DNA from: a virus
Reading direction: 5' to 3' (one strand)
DNA length: 42,714 bases
Virus record (IMG/VR): IMGVR_UViG_3300027969_000175
Location: 1 to 42,714 of that record
The notes under the pieces are model-generated. The model saw only the letters and a list, made by a program, of their open reading frames with translations, made no database searches and was not told the origin of the DNA. Of this stretch, positions 17,798-27,500 are shown piece by piece (the first letter of the stretch is position 1; each line of letters begins with the position of its first letter). The position numbers and the translations under genes were made by a program.

Positions 17798-18938
17798 TAC
17801 AATATCAACTCTTAGTTACGCCAATACTTTTGGAGATTGGGTAGTTGCAACAAATTTTTTAATTAATCAAAATAACCAAGCTTCAACTAATAGTTTTACA
17901 AAAGCAGCGGGTACATACTACTTCAATGATCCATCATTAGGACTGTCTGTTGCAAATAATGCAATTATTGGTGGTGGACTTCAAGTTGTCGGTACAGGTT
18001 CTTTTGCAACAATTCAAAATGGACTTACTGCTGGACAAGGTACTTTTACAAATACAGGAACAAGTTTAACTGTAACTGGTTCTTCGGTATTTTCAAATAC
18101 CATGTTTGCAAATGGAAATACTGGACTTGCTGTAGCCAATAGTGCTACGGTAGGAACTAATTTTACAGTAGGTGGCGCAACTTCTTTAAATACTTTAACT
18201 GTTTCAAATGGTGCATCGTTTTTAGGAACAACAACCTATAATGGTAGTTTGATTGTTGGTGGTGCTACCGCTTACAATTATAATACTGGCCAATGGAATA
18301 TTAGTATTACAGGAACCTCAGGTAACGCAAATACTGTAACCAATGGTATTTACAGTAATTTATTCTATTCCGATCCAACTTGGTTGACAGGTATTGCAAA
18401 TACTAAGATTATTGGTACAATTCAACCAAGTCAAATTGCTGGTGGTAGCGGTAGTGGTTTAGTTAATACTATTACAGGAACCACTAATCAAATTGTTGCA
18501 AATACCGGTAGTGGTAACATACTATTATCTACTCCACAGAATTTGGACACGGCCGCCAACTTTAGGATTGGTTCTCTTGGTGTTGGTACTGCGGCTTCAG
18601 GTACTTCTGGTGAAATCCGTGCTGTTAATAACATTACCGCATATTATTCTGATGACAGACTAAAAACTCGTTTAGGAAATATTGATGGTGCTTTAGCCAA
18701 AGTAATGAGTTTAAATGGATTTCATTATGAAGCTAACGAAACCGCACAAGCATTAGGTTATACTGTTAAACCAGAAGTTGGTCTTTCTGCACAAGAAGTG
18801 CAGGCAGTATTACCTGAGGTTGTGGTGCCCGCTCCAATTGATGAGAAATATTTGACAATTCATTATGAAAGAATTATACCACTTTTAGTTGAAGCCATCA
18901 AAGAACTTCAAGCGGAAGTGGAAAGTCTTAAAAAGTAA
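17790..18938 (+). CDS. Tail fibre with C-terminal S74 intramolecular chaperone
   Basis: A 382-aa fibre. The N-terminus TISTLSYANTFGDWVVATNF, then LINQNN, is a fibre anchor also seen in aquatic T4-like phages, followed by Gly/Thr/Asn-rich beta repeats (SVANNAIIGGGLQVVGTGSF). The C-terminal 105 residues are a peptidase S74/endosialidase-type chaperone domain: YYSDDRLKTRLGNIDGAL, then VGLSAQEVQAVLPE, then LTIHYERIIPLLVEAIKELQ. The domain trimerises the fibre and then cuts itself off. Ser287 and Lys292 fit the Ser-Lys pair, so cleavage just before Ser287 is likely, leaving a mature fibre of about 286 residues. The start overlaps the previous gene. Confidence 0.9.
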   Translation: MANTISTLSYANTFGDWVVATNFLINQNNQASTNSFTKAAGTYYFNDPSLGLSVANNAIIGGGLQVVGTGSFATIQNGLTAGQGTFTNTGTSLTVTGSSVFSNTMFANGNTGLAVANSATVGTNFTVGGATSLNTLTVSNGASFLGTTTYNGSLIVGGATAYNYNTGQWNISITGTSGNANTVTNGIYSNLFYSDPTWLTGIANTKIIGTIQPSQIAGGSGSGLVNTITGTTNQIVANTGSGNILLSTPQNLDTAANFRIGSLGVGTAASGTSGEIRAVNNITAYYSDDRLKTRLGNIDGALAKVMSLNGFHYEANETAQALGYTVKPEVGLSAQEVQAVLPEVVVPAPIDEKYLTIHYERIIPLLVEAIKELQAEVESLKK

Positions 18939-19007
18939 AAATTCGATTTTTTGCGTTCCGGCCCCAGAATTCTCCGGACGCTATCCTAGAGTTGGAAAAG
19001 CGAATTT
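18939..19007 (+). terminator. Structured intergenic element, possible terminator or RNA
   Basis: A roughly 70-base fold starts right after the S74 fibre stop codon. An outer stem pairs AAATTCG (18939-18945) with CGAATTT (19001-19007) and extends, after one A-G mismatch, with TTTT (18947-18950) to AAAA (18996-18999). Inside is a strong hairpin, GCGT+CCGG (18953-18961, one bulged T at 18957) with CCGGACGC (18974-18981) and a 12-base loop. A weak third stem, TCC/GGA, is possible at 18984-18996. TTTT follows at 19010-19013. The hairpin is much richer in G+C than its surroundings. It may end the upstream transcript, protect its 3' end, or be an independent RNA. No energy calculation was done. Confidence 0.55.
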
Positions 19008-19032
19008 ACTTTTAAGCTGAGGTAGGTATTGA

Positions 19033-19040
19033 CATAAATA
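19033..19040 (+). promoter_or_regulatory. Late-type promoter core CATAAATA for the adhesin block
   Basis: CATAAATA lies in the 133-base gap between the structured element and the 111-aa protein gene. T4 spacing predicts a start near 19046 and a leader of about 26 bases containing AGGA (19061-19064), 7 bases before the ATG at 19072. Leader, ribosome site and a preceding stem-loop together make this one of the better supported late promoters in the window. A partial TTGACA-like stretch just upstream (TTGACATA) overlaps it and is not needed for a late promoter. Confidence 0.6.
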
Positions 19041-19071
19041 TCCAATAGAATAATGACTTCAGGAATTTTAA

Positions 19072-19407
19072 ATGCCAGCCGCCTATCAAAATCTCTACAT
19101 AGAACAAGGAACTTCATTCAGTACGACCATCACTTTAGATGACGTATATGGTGACATCTATGACTTGACTGGATATACAGCAAATAGTCAAATTCGTAAA
19201 TCTTATTATTCAGCCAATGCTACAGCAGCATTTCTTGCAATTGTTAATGCCAATACAGGCACAGTTTCATTGTCCATGAGTACTCCTACAACAGCCAACA
19301 TAGCAGCTGGACGTTATGTTTATGATACAATCATTAAGACGCCAGGTGGTGATGCCACCAGAATTTTAGAAGGTGTCATTGATGTATCTCCATCAGTTAC
19401 GAGGTAA
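19072..19407 (+). CDS. Small beta-sandwich virion protein, 111 aa
   Basis: Begins MPAAYQNLYIEQGTSFSTTI and continues TLDDVYGDIYDLTGYTANSQ. This E-Q-G-x-S-F-x-x-x-I-x-L ... D-L-T-G-Y pattern resembles small Ig-like proteins and the N-terminal part of baseplate upper (BppU-type) proteins in other phages. The rest alternates short beta strands (VSLSMSTPTTANIAAGRYVY, then DTIIKT). It has a good AGGA site, is the first gene after the likely late promoter, and is followed 2 bases later by a 79-aa gene. It is probably an adaptor at the base of the fibres that follow. Confidence 0.75.
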   Translation: MPAAYQNLYIEQGTSFSTTITLDDVYGDIYDLTGYTANSQIRKSYYSANATAAFLAIVNANTGTVSLSMSTPTTANIAAGRYVYDTIIKTPGGDATRILEGVIDVSPSVTR

Positions 19408-19409
19408 GA

Positions 19410-19649
19410 ATGGCAATCGGTAATATAAAAGTTACAGTAGGAACTCCTACAAATCCGAGAGCAACCTCTATTACCTATGGAAGTAGAACTTTAAAAAGTG
19501 CTACTGATTTAAATTTAGCGGGTGTGGGTGATGGTTTTGCAATTACCTATGAAGCTAACACAAATAGTTTTGTAACATCAAATACTATTGCTATTGCTGA
19601 AAATGCTATTGTTAATCGATTACAAAATGTTGATGGAGGTTCATACTAA
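19410..19649 (+). CDS. Small hypothetical fibre-associated protein, 79 aa
   Basis: A 79-aa protein starting MAIGNIKVTVGTPTNPRATS and ending VNRLQNVDGGSY. The AGGT/GAGG site of this gene overlaps the end of the preceding one, and its own stop forms a TAATG overlap with the next ATG. The opening I-K-V-T-V-G-x-P-T-N and the closing V-D-G-G are seen in small proteins ahead of fibre genes in aquatic T4-like phages, as I recall them. It may be an attachment or fibre-connector piece. No catalytic motif or membrane segment is visible. Confidence 0.7.
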   Translation: MAIGNIKVTVGTPTNPRATSITYGSRTLKSATDLNLAGVGDGFAITYEANTNSFVTSNTIAIAENAIVNRLQNVDGGSY

Positions 19650-21250
19650 TGGCAAATACCTCAATTATACAATTAAAAAGAAGTAATACGGCATTTTCTG
19701 TACCAGAAGCCAATACTTTGGCTCCTGGTGAATTAGCAGTTAATTTAACCGATGGTCGTTTATTTTTACAGTTACAAAATGGTCATGTAGTCGATATTTC
19801 TTCTACACCAGCTGGCAACACTTATTATGTTTCATCAACTGGCAACGACATATATGATGGTAAAACTCCAGGTGCATCAAAAGCAACCATTCGTGCAGCA
19901 GTAGCTGCAGCAGTACCGGGAGATACAGTCTTTATTCATAGTGGTACATACACAGAAATTACTCCTATTATTGTTCCACAACAAGTACAAATTTGTGGCG
20001 CAGGAGAAAGAAATACAATTATACAACCTGTTGATCCAACAAAAGATATTTTTTGGATGAACAACAATGGTTATGTTACTGCTGTAAAATTTATAAATTA
20101 TTCTGGCAATGCAATTTCATTTCCAGCACCAGTAGTTGAGAGTGGTATAGCACAAAGTGGTGGCGCAAATTTTGTTCAATTGGATTCAACTGCAGCTCCT
20201 TATGATGATTATTATACTAGTATGAATATTACTATTACAGCAGGTGCTGGAATAAATCAAACTAGAACAATTAGTGCATATAACGGTAACACAAAAATTG
20301 CTACTGTAAGTACTAATTTTATTACCTATCCTGATAATACTTCTTCTTATAATCTTTTTATTCCGTTAAGAAATTCACCTGCTTCATCTACAACAAGATA
20401 TACAACATATATTACTGGTAGTCCATACATTTATAATAGTTCTTCTATTACTAGTCTTGGTGGAACAGGATTAAAAGTTGATGGATCGAGAGCTACTGGT
20501 AATAAGAGTATGATTTCTTCTCAATTTACTCAAGTAAATAATGGTGGTAAAGGTGTACATATTTTAAATGATGGTTACTCACAATTAGTTTCTATCTATG
20601 GCATTTTCTGTGACACTGCTTTCTTGGCCGAAACTGGTGGTTCTGCTTCAATGGGTAACTGTAACGTAAACTTTGGTAATCGTGGTCTTGTTGCTAATGG
20701 TAAAGGTGCTCTTGCAATGACTGCGGTCTTAAATGGTACACAAGCAGCAAATAACAATACTTTAGATATTAAAAATATAGTTGCAAATTCGGCTTTTGTA
20801 ACATCAACAGTACCATTTTCTAGTATGGTTATGAAAATTGTTGGAGATGATCCATCAACATTTTATAGTGTTACTGCTGCAACTCCATTAGGTGCTAATG
20901 GAAATAGTTCGGTTACATTTGCACTAAGTAATACAACGGTGTTTGCTGATGGTACAGCACTTAATTTTTACCAACAAAGTCAATTAAGAGCATCAGGACA
21001 AACTTTTGAATTTGTTGGTGCAGGAACAACAATTGCAGCCATACCTAGATTAGGTGGTGTTGCAAATTCAGCAAATCAAATTATTTCAATTGCAGAAGGT
21101 TCTGTTTATGCAACTGCAACAGATGAATCTGGTAATTTTATTGTGGGTGATTTAGTACTTAATCAATCTACTGCAACTATTGCTGGTAGAACATTTACAA
21201 AAAGTTTATTTGCAGAAATGACACCTTACATTTTAGCGCTCGAAGGATAA
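19649..21250 (+). CDS. Tail fibre/adhesin with pectin-lyase-like beta-helix
   Basis: A 533-aa protein, TAATG-coupled, with GGAGG at 19636-19640. Residues 1-50 (IIQLKRSNTAFSVPEANTLA, then PGELAVNLTDGRLFLQ) match the fibre N-terminal domain of the major-tropism-determinant/hyaluronidase-like type. Residues about 57-170 (TYYVSSTGNDIYDGKTPGAS, then AVPGDTVFIHSGTY, then ICGAGERNTII) are a DUF1565/pectin-lyase-like right-handed beta-helix, the usual fold of polysaccharide-binding or depolymerising tailspikes. Residues about 170-232 insert the module ISAYNGNTKIATVSTNF...YPDNTSSYNL shared with the 2108-aa protein. The remaining beta-helix runs to about 400. I cannot point to catalytic residues, so binding rather than cleavage is equally likely. 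Confidence 0.8.
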   Translation: MANTSIIQLKRSNTAFSVPEANTLAPGELAVNLTDGRLFLQLQNGHVVDISSTPAGNTYYVSSTGNDIYDGKTPGASKATIRAAVAAAVPGDTVFIHSGTYTEITPIIVPQQVQICGAGERNTIIQPVDPTKDIFWMNNNGYVTAVKFINYSGNAISFPAPVVESGIAQSGGANFVQLDSTAAPYDDYYTSMNITITAGAGINQTRTISAYNGNTKIATVSTNFITYPDNTSSYNLFIPLRNSPASSTTRYTTYITGSPYIYNSSSITSLGGTGLKVDGSRATGNKSMISSQFTQVNNGGKGVHILNDGYSQLVSIYGIFCDTAFLAETGGSASMGNCNVNFGNRGLVANGKGALAMTAVLNGTQAANNNTLDIKNIVANSAFVTSTVPFSSMVMKIVGDDPSTFYSVTAATPLGANGNSSVTFALSNTTVFADGTALNFYQQSQLRASGQTFEFVGAGTTIAAIPRLGGVANSANQIISIAEGSVYATATDESGNFIVGDLVLNQSTATIAGRTFTKSLFAEMTPYILALEG

Positions 21251-21253
21251 AAA

Positions 21254-21592
21254 ATGCCAGCTATTCCATTAAATACGTTTAAAACAACAACTTTAGATTT
21301 AACGACTACACCACAAACTGTATACACTTGTCCAGTTAGTGTAACCACCGTGGTTTTATTGGCTCAAGTATCAAATATTAATACTACAAGTTCAATCACA
21401 GTTTCGGCAAATTTTCTTAGAACTACAAACGTAACATCAATTATTAAAAATACCATTATACCAATTAATGATGCAAGTACTTTATTATCAGGAAAATTAA
21501 TATTACAAACTGGAGATTCATTTTCAGCCAGTTGTAGCACAAATAATTCAGGACAATTAATTTTGTCATATTTAGAAACAGCAAACCAATAA
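21254..21592 (+). CDS. Small beta virion protein, type-1 fibre companion
   Basis: A 112-aa protein with AAGGA before the ATG. It is mostly beta: TTPQTVYTCPVSVTTVVLLA, then NTIIPINDASTLLSGKLILQ, then TGDSFSASC. The layout (V-Y-x-x-P ... I-P ... L ... L-x-x-G-D-x-x) is shared with the 121-aa protein at 30333 and the 109-aa protein at 32443, so the three look like diverged copies of one family. Each sits immediately before a large fibre or adhesin gene. The role may be a collar, adaptor or tip subunit; none of this is proven. Confidence 0.75.
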   Translation: MPAIPLNTFKTTTLDLTTTPQTVYTCPVSVTTVVLLAQVSNINTTSSITVSANFLRTTNVTSIIKNTIIPINDASTLLSGKLILQTGDSFSASCSTNNSGQLILSYLETANQ

Positions 21593-21598
21593 TAAAAT

Positions 21599-24500
21599 AT
21601 GACCAATAGATCCAGACTGGTTAGCGGTCGTGTACCCACAAGTAACTCCGCTAATGTCACATCAGACCGATATCAATTTTTAGATTTAAGTTCAGCAGAA
21701 CCAAATCTAGGCGCAGCCAATACTGGAGATATATTAAGTTATAACTCCAATTATCCTGGTGGCCGCCAATGGATATCTGCCAATACATTAGTAGCTGGCA
21801 ACACTCAACAAATTTTTGACAAAGCCAATTCTGCTAACGTATTGGCTCAAGCGGCTTATAATCAAGCAAATAGTGCGTCTGCTAATACAATAGTTTTGGC
21901 TGCTGTGGATGTGGCACAAAATGTTAATATATCAATTGCTTTAGCTGGTGTAGAAGCAGCCAATAGTAATATTAGTTTCTTAACTGGTTTCAGCCAAGGC
22001 GCTTACAATAAAGCCAATGCGGCCAATGTACTGGCACAAGCCGCTTTTGATAAAGCCAATTTGGCTGCAAGTTCTACATATACTCAAGCGGCTTACGATA
22101 AAGCCAATTCTGCCAATGTATTAGCACAGTCTGCATACGATAATTCCAATACTAAATTCAGTTCTACTGGTGGCAATATCACTGGTGATGTCACCATCAT
22201 CAACAATAAAAACTTAACTGTTACTGGAAACTTGACAGTTCAAGGCAATTTAATTAGTACAAATACTCAATCATTCACGGTTGCCGATCCATTAATTCTT
22301 TTAGGTTTAGGTAACTACACTAGTGATTTAAAAGATATTGGTTTTGTTTCTCACTATAATGATGGTGTCAATGCTCATGCTGGTTTCTTCCGTGATTCCA
22401 CCACAAAAGACTGGTATTTGTTTAAAGGTTATGTGCCAGAAGTTGATGCCAATAACAATATTATTATTACAGACCCAACATTTAGAACAGACAATTTAGT
22501 TGCTAGTATTGTTAAAGCAAATTTAGTTGGTACTACTGCTGTTGTTAATAATATTGAATTAGGTGGATTTACTCAGGCAGCATATAACTTTGCTAACTCA
22601 GCCAACTCTTTAGCACAAGCCGCATACAATGCCGCTAATGCAGCAGGTTCTTCAACTTATGTACAAGGTGCTTATAACCAAGCAAACTCAGCCAATGTAT
22701 TGGCTCAAGCGGCTTATAATCAAGCAAATACGGCTGGCGCCAATACAATAGTATTAGCCGCTGGTAATGTGGCACAAAATGCCAATATAGCAATTGCTTT
22801 GGCTGGACTAACAGCAGCTAATGCTAACATTGCAATTGCTCAAGCAGGTGTTGTCGCAGCCAATTCAAACATTAGTTATCTAATAAACACATTTGTACCT
22901 GCAGCATACAATGCAGCCAATACGGCACAACTACAAGCACTTGGCGCTTTTGGTTTTGCTCAAGCATCTTACAATCAAGCAAACTCTGCTCTTGGTATTG
23001 CTTTATCTGCTGGCATACAAGCAAACGTAGCCAACTCAATTGCAAATACAGCATTACAAAATACAGCAAGTATTGTTACTGCTGGTAATTTAACTGTATC
23101 TAATAACTTAACTGTAACAAATAATGTAACCGCAGCATATATTACCACTACTGGTATTGGTGGTAGCATTAGTGGTGCCAATACAATAAGTGCAAACACA
23201 CTAAATGTACTTAATGCAATCGTCACGTCCAATACAGCATCAACATCAAATACTACTGGTGCCTTATTAGTTACAGGTGGTGTAGGAGTACAAGGCAATT
23301 TATATGCTACTGCTGTATATTCAAACAATCAAATAGTTCTTACATCAGAACCAATTGGTCAAAATGCTTTCAACAAAGCCAATGCGGCCAATGTACTGGC
23401 ACAAGCCGCTTTTGATTATGCAAATTCAGCCTCTGGTGGTGCTTTAGCTGCAGCTGCATTTAACAAAGCCAATTCAGCTAACGTACTGGCACAAGCAGCC
23501 TTTAATGCAGCTAATGCAGCAGTACAGACTACAGGCGGTACAATTACAGGCACATTGAATGTTGCCAATATTATTGAGACCGGCAAAACAATAACTGTTG
23601 CAGCAAACACTTCATGGAATACAAATTCACAACTTGCTAATAGTGGTATTGTAGTTGGTAATTTAACTTATAAGTCCAATAGTGTTTACTTTGATGGTAC
23701 AGAGGATTCTTTAACACTAAGTCCTGGTGTTACAGTAGGTGCAAATGAATACACCATTGAATTTTGGATGTATTTGTTGGATGCCAACATTAATACTCCT
23801 TTAGGTATTGTAGGAACAAATACAACTAACGCTTTCAATTTAAGATTAAACAGTAATACACAAATTCAAATTGATAAATCGTTTGCTGGTTCTCAATTAT
23901 TTACTGTACCAACAATTCAATCAGGTACTTGGTATCACATTGCGGCCGTTCGTGACGTTTCAAGTCGTGCAACCGTTTTCATAAATGGTGTTCGTTCTTC
24001 TACTGGATATGTAACAGATAGTTTAAATTATAGTGGTCCAACAAATTCAATTGCATCCACTATTTCTACTGCAAATTATAGTCCGTATTTGAGTAACATT
24101 CGAATTGTTACCAATAATACTCTTTATGATCCTACCCAATCAAGTATAACTGTTCCAACTAGTATTTTAGGAACTGTTACTGGTACTCAATATTTGGGCG
24201 CTCAATACGCTGCAACTTATGATGCTTCAGGTAATCAAACAGTTACAGTAAATGCTGATGCAAGAACAGAAGGTTTCTCCCCATTCTATAATCAACCAGC
24301 AATTAGTTTGTTGTATGATGGTGCCAATAATTGGTTAACTTATGGTGGTATAACTGCTGCAGCTTTCAATTCAAATGGAATTAATGTTTTAAATTTTGCT
24401 AAAGCAGCGTTTGATTTTGCTAACTCAGCCGCTGGTGGCAGTTCAGTAGATTCTTATGCTAGAATAGTTGCCAACAGTACTGCTATTGTTGCTAACATTG

Positions 24501-27500
24501 TTGGTGCCGGCCTTGTAGCAACTAATACTAATACTGCTATAGCATTAGCTGGTGTTCAAGCAGCCAATTCTAATATTAGTTTCTTAACTGGATTTAGCCA
24601 GTCAGCATACACTACTGCCAATACAACTGCTACGGTAGCCAACAGTACTGCCGTGGTGGCCAACATAGTAGCCGCTGGACTAGTAGCAACTAATACCAAT
24701 ACAGCGATAGCTCTCGCTGGTGTTGTTGCGGCAAACTCTAATATCTCATTCTTAACTGGATTCAGCCAAGGTGCCTATGACAAGGCAAACACCACAGCAA
24801 CAGTAGCTAACAGTACTGCTGTGGTGGCCAATATTGTTGCAGCTGGTCTTGTGGCAACCAATACAAACACAGCAATAGCTTTAGCTGGTGTAGAAGCAGC
24901 CAATTCTAATATCAGTTTCTTAACTGGTTTTAGTCAAGGTGCCTATGACAAAGCTAATTCAGCTAATGTGTTGGCACAATATGCAGCCAATAAAGCAAAC
25001 ACTTCATTACAACTTAGTGGTTCAAGTCAAACTGTAAGCAGTAATGTTACTATTCAAGGTGATTTAAGCGTTACAGGAAATGTTGTTTATACAGGTAATG
25101 TAACTTCAATTAGTGTTACTGGTAATACTGGTCAATTCTTTGGTTATGCTAGCAATGGTTTCAATGCTTTGTATGCTGGTATTCCAACTGGTTATCGTAT
25201 TGAACCACAATCAACTTTCCAAGTTACTGGTAACTTTGATGGTTACTCCGGTATTAATATGCAAAATATTAATTCTGGTCAAAATGCTTCTGCTGATTTA
25301 TTCATTACAGCAGACAATGGAACAACTCTTGATAGCTTCTTAGATTTAGGTTTAGCTTCAAGTAATTATGACTACACTGGTTATTCATTAATTGGTAGAA
25401 ATGATGGTTACTTATTTGTAACCGGCAACACCACGACCGGCGGTGGTAGTATGGTTATTGGTACTGGCGGACCAAACGATGTAATCTTTGCTACTGGAGG
25501 TCTTGAATCTCAACATGAAGTAATGCGTATTACTTCAAATAATAATGTAATAATTAAAAATGCCAATTTAATTGTACATGGTACCAATGTAACTTCTGTA
25601 CTACAAGATTCATACAACAAAGCAAATAGTGCTTCTGCTAACACCATTGTAACTCAGGCAATTGATGTATCACAAAATGCTAATATTGCCATTGCTTTAG
25701 CTGGTGTTCAAGCAGCTAATAGTAACATTAGTTTCTTAACTGGTTTCAGCCAAGGTGCCTTTAATACTGCTAATACAACTGCAACAGTAGCCAATAGTAC
25801 GGCCGCAGTTGCTAATATTGTGGCTGCTGGACTGGTAGCAACTAATACCAATACTGCCATAGCACTTGCTGGTGTTGCTGCGGCAAACTCCAATATCTCA
25901 TTCTTGACTGGATTCAGCCAAGGTGCCTATAACAAAGCTAATGCAGCATTACCAAATACTGGCAGTTTAATTACTGTAAATTCAGTATCACAAGTTTATA
26001 TTTCAAATACATCACCAACAGCTTTGACTGTTGCTGGTGGTGCAAACATTGTTGGTAATTTAATTACCTCTCACGTTACATCTTCAGGTAATCTTTTACC
26101 GAGTATTAATAACACCTATTTCTTAGGTAACCCTAGTCAACGTTGGCACTCTTTATATGTTGGTCCAGGTTCTGTTGACATTGGTGGAATTGTTTTAGGT
26201 AATACCGGTGGAGCATTATCAATTAGTGCTTCAGATATTCAAATAATACCTCCAGCAGGCCAAGCACCTTTACCTTCTTTCAGTTACACAGCCAATGTGG
26301 CCAATTCGGCACAAGCAAATACTATTGTAACTCAGGCAGTAGACGTATCTCAAAATGCTAACATAGCAATTGCTTTGGCTGGAGTTGCGGCAGCTAATGC
26401 CAATATTATTGCTTTGTATGCTGGTAATGTGTCACAAAATGCTAACATAGCAATTGCTTTGGCTGGAGTTGCAGCAGCTAACTCCAATATTTCATTCTTA
26501 ACTGGCTTTAGCCAAGGTGCTTATGACAAAGCCAATGCGGCTTATAATTATGCTAATTCAATATCAACAGTTTCAACTTTCACTCAAGGTGCTTACGATA
26601 AAGCCAATGGTGCCTACGACAAAGCTAATTCAGCTAATGTATTAGCACAATCTGCGTTTGATAATTCCAATACCAAGTTTAGTTCTTCTGGTGGTAATAT
26701 TACCGGTGATGTAAGTATTATTAACAATAAAAATTTACTTGTTACAGGAAACTTAACTGTTCTAGGAAATTTAGTCACCACAAATACACAACAGTTTACA
26801 GTAGCAGACCCATTAATTCTTTTAGGTACAGGAAATTATTATACCGATGTATTAGATATTGGTTTTGCTTCACATTATAATGATGGTGTCAATGCTCATG
26901 CCGGTTTAGTTCGTGATTATGGTACAAAAGAGTGGTATCTGTTTAAAGGATATACTCCAGAGCTTGATGGCGTTAATCAACTTGACATTACAGACCCATC
27001 GTTTAGAACAGCAAATCTAAATGCTGATATTGTTCGTGGTAATTTAATTGGTACAACAGCAGTAGTTAATAATATTGAATTGGGTGGATTTACACAAGCT
27101 GTATATCGTGCATCAAACGTAGTTGCATCTGGTTTGGTGGCAACTAATTCAAATGTTTATATTGCTCTTGCTGGTGTTCAAGCTGCAAACTCCAATATCT
27201 CATTCTTAACTGGATTTAGTCAAGGCGCCTTTAATACTGCTAATACAACTGCTACGGTAGCCAATAGTACCGCAGTAGTCGCTAACATTGTTGCAGCTGG
27301 TCTTGTAGCAACTAATACCAACGTAGCAATTGCTTTAGCTGGTGTTGCGGCAGCTAACTCTAATATTAGTTTCTTGACTGGATTTAGCCAAGGTGCCTAC
27401 GACAAGGCAAATACCACAGCAACAGTAGCCAATAGTACCGCTATTGTTGCTAATATTGTGGCGGCTGGACTTGTAGCAACTAATACCAATACTGCCATAG

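Noticed and set aside
18939-19008. tRNA-like outline: a 7-bp closing stem about 70 bases apart
   Set aside because: There is no T-arm next to the 3' strand, no GTTCGA-type T-loop and no anticodon arm. Only the outer pairing length resembles a tRNA.
19649-21250. Diversity-generating retroelement target suggested by the tropism-determinant-like N-terminus
   Set aside because: No reverse transcriptase, template repeat or variable repeat was seen in the window, and the C-terminus is a beta-helix rather than a C-type-lectin fold.
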